A stretch of 64,000 nucleotides of DNA from Heterohyrax brucei (Eukaryota > Chordata > Mammalia > Hyracoidea > Procaviidae), in the NCBI GenBank assembly GCA_028571685.1, contig CM053140.1, positions 222,475,323 to 222,539,322 of the forward strand, in the 5' to 3' direction. Under the pieces are notes generated by a model that saw only the letters and a list, made by a program, of their open reading frames with translations, made no database searches and was not told the origin of the DNA. The stretch's first letter is position 1, and every line of letters begins with the position of its first letter. A program made the position numbers and the translations under genes. This document shows positions 58,560 to 64,000 of the stretch, piece by piece.

Positions 58560-59470
58560 CAACCAGCAGTTAACAAAACAGCCTACCAGGCCTCCAGAAA
58601 ACTCCCCAAGTAAAGAATCATCCCAGATGAAGAAGCTTTCCTGAAACTATCAGAGGTTGAGTACATGAATTATATAGAGAGAACTCCTAGAGATTAAACA
58701 CAATGCAGCAGAACAAAACGAAAAATTAAGTAAGCTATTTGAACTGAGAGAACATCAATGTTCTGAAATACAACAGATCAATAACAAAATTACAGAATTA
58801 GACAATTCAAGTCAAAGCCAAAAGAGCAGAACTGTGGAACCAGAAGTCAGACTTAGTAACCTTGGAGACAGAGCTATTGACACCAGCATTTATGAGGAGA
58901 AATCAGAGAAAAGAAATAAGAAAAAGGAGCATCGAAAAACATGTGGAATTCTATCAAGAGGAATAATCTATGATTAATTGGAACTCCTGAACAGGGAGGA
59001 GTATCTGAAAACAGAGAGTATTGTTGAGTTGCTGACAGAAAACTTCTCTGAAATTATGAAACAAAAGAACATAAATATCCAAGACATGTATTGAAAGCCA
59101 TATAAAGTAGATCCCAAAAGAAAGACACTGAGCCATGTTATAACCAAACTTAATAAAAGGAAACAAGCAGAAACTCTTAAAGGCAGTGAGACTCAAAGTA
59201 AAGCTAACATCCAGAGGGGATCACTCTAGGCTTTTGTCTTATTTCTCAGCAGAAACATTGTCGGCAAGGAGGCAGTGGGATGACACGTTCAAAGCCTTGA
59301 AGGAGAAAAATTTCCAACCAGGTATTATATACGCTGCAAAACTGTCTTCCAAATATGAAGATGAAATTAAGACATTTGCAGATAAACAAAAGCTAAGAGA
59401 TGCTATAAAAACCACACCCAAACTATAAGAAATACCGAAAGAAGCTCTTTGCTTGGAAAAACAGAACTAT
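58560..59470 (+). pseudogene. L1-F ORF1 (broken)
   Basis: The N-terminal part contains 'ccagatgaagaagctttcct' (58624). The coiled coil is at 58690-58920, and 'acagggaggagtatctgaaa' is in the linker. The C-terminal domain piece at 59186-59428 contains 'TFKALKEKNFQPGIIYAAKL' and 'IKTFADKQKLRDAIK', the same blocks as L1-B ORF1. Stops and frameshifts separate the pieces. An in-frame stop region near 59090 ('gtattgaaagcc') is one visible break. Confidence 0.85.
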
Positions 59471-59925
59471 TAAGTGTATATTTAAGAAGGCAATGCAGAA
59501 CGCAACATCCAGAGACCTACTCAGTTAAGGAAGGCGTAAAACTCAATCAAATCTATAGTACTAAAAGAAGAGAACCAGTGATCATACCTTGAAAACTAAG
59601 ACACTGTCACATTAAAAAGAGGGATATACTACAGTAACTGTAGTACTTTCAGATGGAGAGGAAGTTAACAAGTTATGAAGAAGTTAAAACTAGATTTAAA
59701 CTTAGAACTTTAAGGGGGATCATAGAGGTAGCCACAAAGCACAATAACAATGCAACATATCAAAACAAGAAATATAATACAAGAGTCTCAACAAACACAA
59801 AACCAACACCGAAAAAGATGAAAAATCAACCCGTAAAGAAGAATGACTCACAACAGAATACCAGGAGCAACATAGAAAACATCCACACAAGAATAAATAC
59901 ATCAAAATGACAGCACTAAATACAT

Positions 59926-59955
59926 CCCACTGCTGTGGAGTTGGGTCTGATTCAT
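59926..59955 (-). repeat. 30-bp SINE-tail micro-insertion with duplication
   Basis: The insert is 'cccactgctgtggagttggg' plus ten bases. It is flanked by 'agcactaaatacat' (59912-59925) and 'agcactaaacacat' (59956-59969), at the start of L1-F ORF2. Confidence 0.9.
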
Positions 59956-60147
59956 AGCACTAAACACATACTTATCAATAATTATACTGAATGCAAATGG
60001 ACTGAGTGCTCCACTAAAGAAATGAGTGACATCTTGGACTAAAAGACACTACTTGTCTATATGTTGCTTAGAAGAAACACACCTTAGACTTAAAGATATG
60101 AACTGAAGATTAAAGGATGCAATAATATAGATCAAGTTAACAATATA

Positions 60148-60296
60148 CAAAATTGCTTTGAAGGGTGGACTAGGTACTGGCATCAGTGCATAGTTTTCCA
60201 AGAGGAATACTTCAAAAGTGATGCTAGTGATATTCAGCAGTGAGGTATGTAGCATTTTTTCTAGGATGAGTCTGCAAACTTAACTGTCAGCCCTTG
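60148..60296 (+). mobile_element. Foldback mariner-derived element (copy 2), right segment
   Basis: The sense mariner 3' end reads 'agggtggactaggtactggc', 'attcagcagtgaggtatgta', then the terminal repeat 'cttaactgtcagcccttg' before the target TA at 60297. Confidence 0.9.
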
Positions 60297-60432
60297 TATG
60301 TCTATGAGGTCAATTTGGTTGATTGCGGCTTTTAGATCTTCCATGTCTTTACTGAGCTTACCTTTTTTTTCTTTTCCTGGAAGTTCTGTCCTTCATTGAG
60401 AGTAGGGTGTTGAAGTCTCTTACTTTTGTTAT

Positions 60433-60607
60433 GGGAAATCCTGGTGACGTAGTGATTAATTATTACTGCTACTCAACAACGGGTTGGCAGTTGAACTCTA
60501 CCAGGTGCTACTTGGAAACTGTAAGTGGCAGTTCTCCTCTGTTCTTCTATAAGAATGTTATAATTGAGTTAGAATTGACTGGATGGCACTAGGTTTAGTT
60601 TCTTGGT
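60433..60607 (+). repeat. Afrotherian SINE, sense, in L1-D
   Basis: The segments 'ggtgacgtagtgattaatta', 'gctacttggaaactgtaagt' and 'gttagaattgactggatggc' are a sense SINE. Flanks 'tacttttgttat' and 'tttactattatt' lie on either side. Confidence 0.88.
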
Positions 60608-60617
60608 TTACTATTAT

Positions 60618-60781
60618 TGGAAACCCTGGCTACATAGTGGTTACATGCTATGGGTGCTAACCAAAAGGTCAGATATTCAAATCTGCCAGGAGCTCCTTGG
60701 AAACTATGAGGCATTTCTACCCTGACCTACAACAGGGTCTTTCTGAGTCAGAGCCAACTCAATGACTTGTATTTGGCTTTT
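60618..60781 (+). repeat. Second Afrotherian SINE, sense, in L1-D
   Basis: The segments 'ccctggctacatagtggtta', 'gggtgctaaccaaaaggtca' and 'tctgagtcagagccaactca' are a sense SINE. It is followed by 'gatttgttatcatt', a third copy of the target-like sequence. Confidence 0.88.
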
Positions 60782-62430
60782 GATTTGTTATCATTGGGGA
60801 GCTGTCTAGTCCTGTTTTCAATGCTGTTAGTGTTTATGTGTTTGGGAGCTCTGTCATTGGATGCATAGATATTTAATATGGTTATGTCCTCCTGGAATAT
60901 TAATCCTTTTAACACTATAAAATTTTCTTCCTTACCCAATGTGTTAGATTTTGCTCTAAAGTCTATTTTATCAGAGATTAATATTGTCAGTCCTGCATTT
61001 TCTTTTTAATGTTGTTAACCTGATTTATTTTTTCCATCCTTTGAGTTGTAGTTTGTTTGTGTCTTTCAGTTTAAGTTCTGTCCCCTGCAGGCAGCATATG
61101 GATGTGTTGTGTTTTTTAGTTTTGTTTTTTTATCCAGTCAGCTGCTCTGTCTCTTATGTGTGCAGTTAGTCTATTTATATTCAACATGATTGTTGATAGA
61201 TATGAGCTTAATGCTTTCATTTTAATGTCTTTTGTTGTGTGTTGCAGTGATTTCTTTGATCCTTTTAATTTCTGTGCTGAGACTTTTTTCTTTGTGTCTT
61301 CATTGTTTTCAGTGTTAGTCATTTTGTATTTCCTGAAACGTCATGTTTTTGTTTTTTTATTCTGAAGCACAGGATTAATAGTTCTTTGTGGTTATCTGAA
61401 TTTTTACCCCGATTTTTCTAAACCAGTCTTTAATTTTCTTCAGTTGACTTGACTTCCTCTCCGTATGAAATATCTGTGACACCATTTTCTCTTGGCCCTC
61501 TCTTTTTAGTTGTAATATTTACATAGTGACATGTCTATTTCCCTATTTTCAGTGTTCTGCCTTTGATTTGTTTTTATGATTTTCCTATTTCATTTGATAT
61601 CATTTGTTCTAGTCTGTGTTCTCATCTTGGACTGTTAGCTGGTATTATTAGTTTGCTAACAAATGATTCCCTTTAGTATTTCTTGTAATTTTGGTTTGGT
61701 TTTTGCATATTCCCTAAACTTCTTTTTATCTAATTTTCTCCTCATATTTAAGAGACAATTTTTCTGGATATAAAATTCTTGGCTGGCAATTATTTTCTAT
61801 CAAGGATTTGTATATGTCATTCCATTGCCTTCTTGCCTGCCTGGTTTCTGCTGAATAGCCTAAGCTTAGTTTTATAGATTTTGCTTTTAGGTTATTTTTC
61901 ATTTATCCCTAGCTACTTTTAAAACTGTCTCATTATCTTCAGTTTTGGCAAGTTTGATTATAACGTGCCTTGATGTCTTTCTTGTGGGACCACCTTCATA
62001 TGGAGTTCAGTGAGTGTCTTGGATAGTATCTTCTTATATTTCATAATATCAGGGAATTTTTATCTCATCAAATCAATTCTTTCTGTATTTTATGTTAACT
62101 CTTCCTACTTTTGTACTCCAATAACTTATAGATTATTTCTCTTCATAGAGTTTCACATAATTTTTTAGTGTCTCCTCATTTTTTTAATATTTTTTTTTTA
62201 CATAATGTTTCTGCAAATACATTCATGTCATGTGCTTTGTCTCCCATGTGACTAATTCGGGCTTCTGTTGCCTCAGTCCTGCTCCTTTGACTTTCTATTG
62301 AATTGTCTAATTCTCTACTTTTTTCATTAATTTTCTGAATTTCTAATTCTTACCTCATAATATTTTCTTGCAGTTTGTACAGTTTGTCATTATGCTCTGC
62401 TGTGTTTTCTTCTTCTCTGTCCTGATCTCT

Positions 62431-63858
62431 AAATATTTTTTTTGTGATTGAAACTTTACAGTGCAATTTAAATCTGCGTGCCCATCTCCCTGCAGCTTCT
62501 CCTGCTCTCCTTGCCCAGTGACAACACACTCCTTCTTTCAGTTCTCTATGCATCATATCTTCTTAACATTCTTCTGTTCCCTCCACTCCTCACTAGTAAG
62601 AAGCCACTAGGACTACATCTTATAGATGCAAGGAACCATAAAATGCACACATGATATGGTCATTCTGTATCCCCAAGTCCAATCCATTCCTATCCAAAGA
62701 GTTGACCTCAGTAATGATTTATGATCAGGGGCAGCAGCGGTTCTAGGGGTCATGCTCTCAGAGGAACTCACACACCTTCAGACTATCAGCTGCAGTTTTT
62801 TACTGGAGTTGTTAAGGTGCACCCCTCTTTTTCTTGTGTTGCCACTGGGACTTGACATTGCGTGGCCATCACAGCAGTCGTTGGTGGTAGTAGTGCACCA
62901 TCTGGTTCTCCTGGTCACATATTGATATAGTCCCCCAGTCACATGGCTCATTCTGTCTCATGGGCTCTTCTTCCCTCATGTTGTTATCCTTGGTGATCAT
63001 CTATTCCAGCTAAATTGGGACAATTTGGTGTACTTCAGATGGCAGCTTGCTAGCTTTTAAGACCCCAGATGCCACTCACTAATATGGGGTACAGAAGGCC
63101 CACTTAGCAAAATGCTAATTATGCCCATTGGCCTTGATGTCCCCTGAGAGCATAGTCCCCAGACACCTGCCCCTGTTACTGTATGCTTGCAATATTGGGT
63201 TAAGATTGGAAGTTTTCAGGTTATGTTTGAGTCCAGTTAAATTGATCTGCTTTCTAATGTGTGCTGTCACTGCTTTCACCCAACCAGATTCCCTTCCTCT
63301 TCTCCTTTGTAGCCATCAAAGAGTCTTTTCTTCTGTACATGAGTCTGTTTTTAAGTCCTTATACTAGGAGTCTCATACAATAATTCTTGTGCTACTGACT
63401 AATTTCACTCAACATAATGTCTTCCAATTGAAACCAAGTTATGAGATGCTTCCTAAAATCATCATTGTTCTCTGTCATTGCATAGTGTTCCATCAAGTAT
63501 ATATGGCGTAGTTTGTTTATCCATTCATCTGTTGTTGAGCATCTGGGTTGATTCCATCTTTTTACTATTGTGAACTGTGCTGCAATAAACATTCATGTGC
63601 ATGTACCTGTTCATGTGACTGCCCTTGCTTCTGTAGGATATATTCCAAGCAGTGGAACTACTGGGTCAAATGGTATATCTATTTCCAGCTTTTTAAGGAA
63701 GAGTCAGATCGCTTTCCAAAGAGATTATACCATTTTGCAATCCTACCAGCACTGTAGGAGAGTTCCAATTTCTCTACGGCCTCTCCAGCATTTGTTGTTT
63801 TGTGGTTTGGGGATCATGGCTAACTTTGTTGGTATAAGATAGTACCTCATCATAGTTT
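62431..63858 (-). mobile_element. Antisense LINE-1 copy L1-E, 3' UTR and ORF2 C-terminus
   Basis: A T-run (62434-62442) starts an antisense 3' UTR ('gcgtgcccatctccctgcag', '..agatggcagcttgctagc'). ORF2 C-terminal sequence runs from about 63350 to 63858 ('ggatatattccaagcagtgg'). The match stops at about 63858 and no L1-D duplication follows. Confidence 0.87.
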
Positions 63859-64000
63859 TAATTCCATGAAGTTCTCTTCCTCTAGAAAATTTGATTCTTT
63901 GTTCTGGAAGCTTTCTGCAGAGATCACAGTGCACCCCTTTAAGTGCTTTCACAAGGACAGCTGTTTATGAGCCATCAGTGAAATGTAGTTATTTACTTTA
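63859..64000. other. Unassigned right edge
   Basis: The 142 bases after the L1-E break match no element I recognise. The minus-strand reading that crosses the junction (63743-63952) is a fusion by chance. Confidence 0.5.

Larger units (their letters stand above)
57546..60147 (+). mobile_element. 5'-complete, 3'-truncated LINE-1 copy L1-F
   Basis: The 5' end is 'ggagtgaagtcaagatggc'. A 5' UTR runs to about 58560, then ORF1 (about 58560-59470), the inter-ORF region, and the first ~80 codons of ORF2. It stops at 'caagttaacaatata' without a tail. An exact 14-bp duplication, 'caaaattgctttga', flanks it (57532-57545, 60148-60161). It belongs to the L1-A/L1-B type. Confidence 0.93.
60297..62430 (-). 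mobile_element. L1-D, endonuclease region to ORF1
   Basis: L1-D resumes with 'tatgtctatgaggtcaattt'. The endonuclease region follows to about 61230, including the piece at 60748-60939 with 'DITILNIYASNDRAPKHI'. Then come the inter-ORF sequence and ORF1 (about 61660-62430). Two SINEs sit at 60433-60781. The 5' part of ORF1 and the 5' UTR are not seen after 62430. Confidence 0.85.

Overview
The window is mammalian nuclear DNA made almost entirely of interspersed repeats. No intact host protein-coding gene, tRNA, rRNA or CRISPR array is visible. The best clue to the host is the repeat set: many tRNA-type SINEs of the Afrotherian/paenungulate kind (a 'tggttaag..ggctgctaacc' head and a 'gagtcggaatcgactcgacggca' tail), an RTE-clade LINE sharing that tail, and a LINE-1 lineage with an unusual 3' UTR. 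Together these suggest an elephant or close relative. That assignment is inference from remembered repeat families and was not checked against a database.

Layout. Bases 1-3862 are the 3' part of a sense LINE-1 (L1-1). A second, full-length sense LINE-1 (L1-2) begins at about 3870. It is split at 9028/16546 by a mariner-derived foldback element (9029-9450 and 16394-16545), which is itself split by a full-length antisense LINE-1 (L1-A, 9451-16393). L1-2 ends at 18717 inside a much older L1M element (18718-21041). That element also carries two oppositely oriented RTE 3' ends and a SINE. SINEs and MIR fragments fill 21541-23113. A mariner transposon (23891-27402) is split by a 5'-truncated antisense LINE-1 (24946-27191). 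An old sense L1M (about 27520-29460) carries a 294-bp young L1 insertion and a strong AT-rich palindrome.

From 31240 to 33333 there are an L1 3'-UTR fragment, an LTR fragment and an antisense RTE reverse-transcriptase region broken by a SINE. Antisense L1-C (33334-39550) follows, containing an internally deleted L1 and SINE insertions. Bases 39551-45900 are the least repetitive part, with SINEs, a MIR, a MaLR-like solo LTR and some unassigned sequence. From 45925 to 62430 lies an old antisense LINE-1 (L1-D). It is interrupted by a full-length antisense L1 (L1-B, 49010-56267), a second foldback mariner (57113-60296, itself holding a 5'-complete but 3'-truncated sense L1), and two SINEs. The window ends in another antisense L1 3' end.

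All coding regions are transposon ORFs broken by stops and frameshifts, so nothing here forms a working pathway. The main interest is the nesting order and the mobile-element structures: a foldback mariner family used twice as an L1 target at the same bases, about 30-bp SINE-tail micro-insertions with target-site duplications, tandem 5'-UTR units in one L1, and a G-quadruplex motif kept in the two L1 copies that look youngest.
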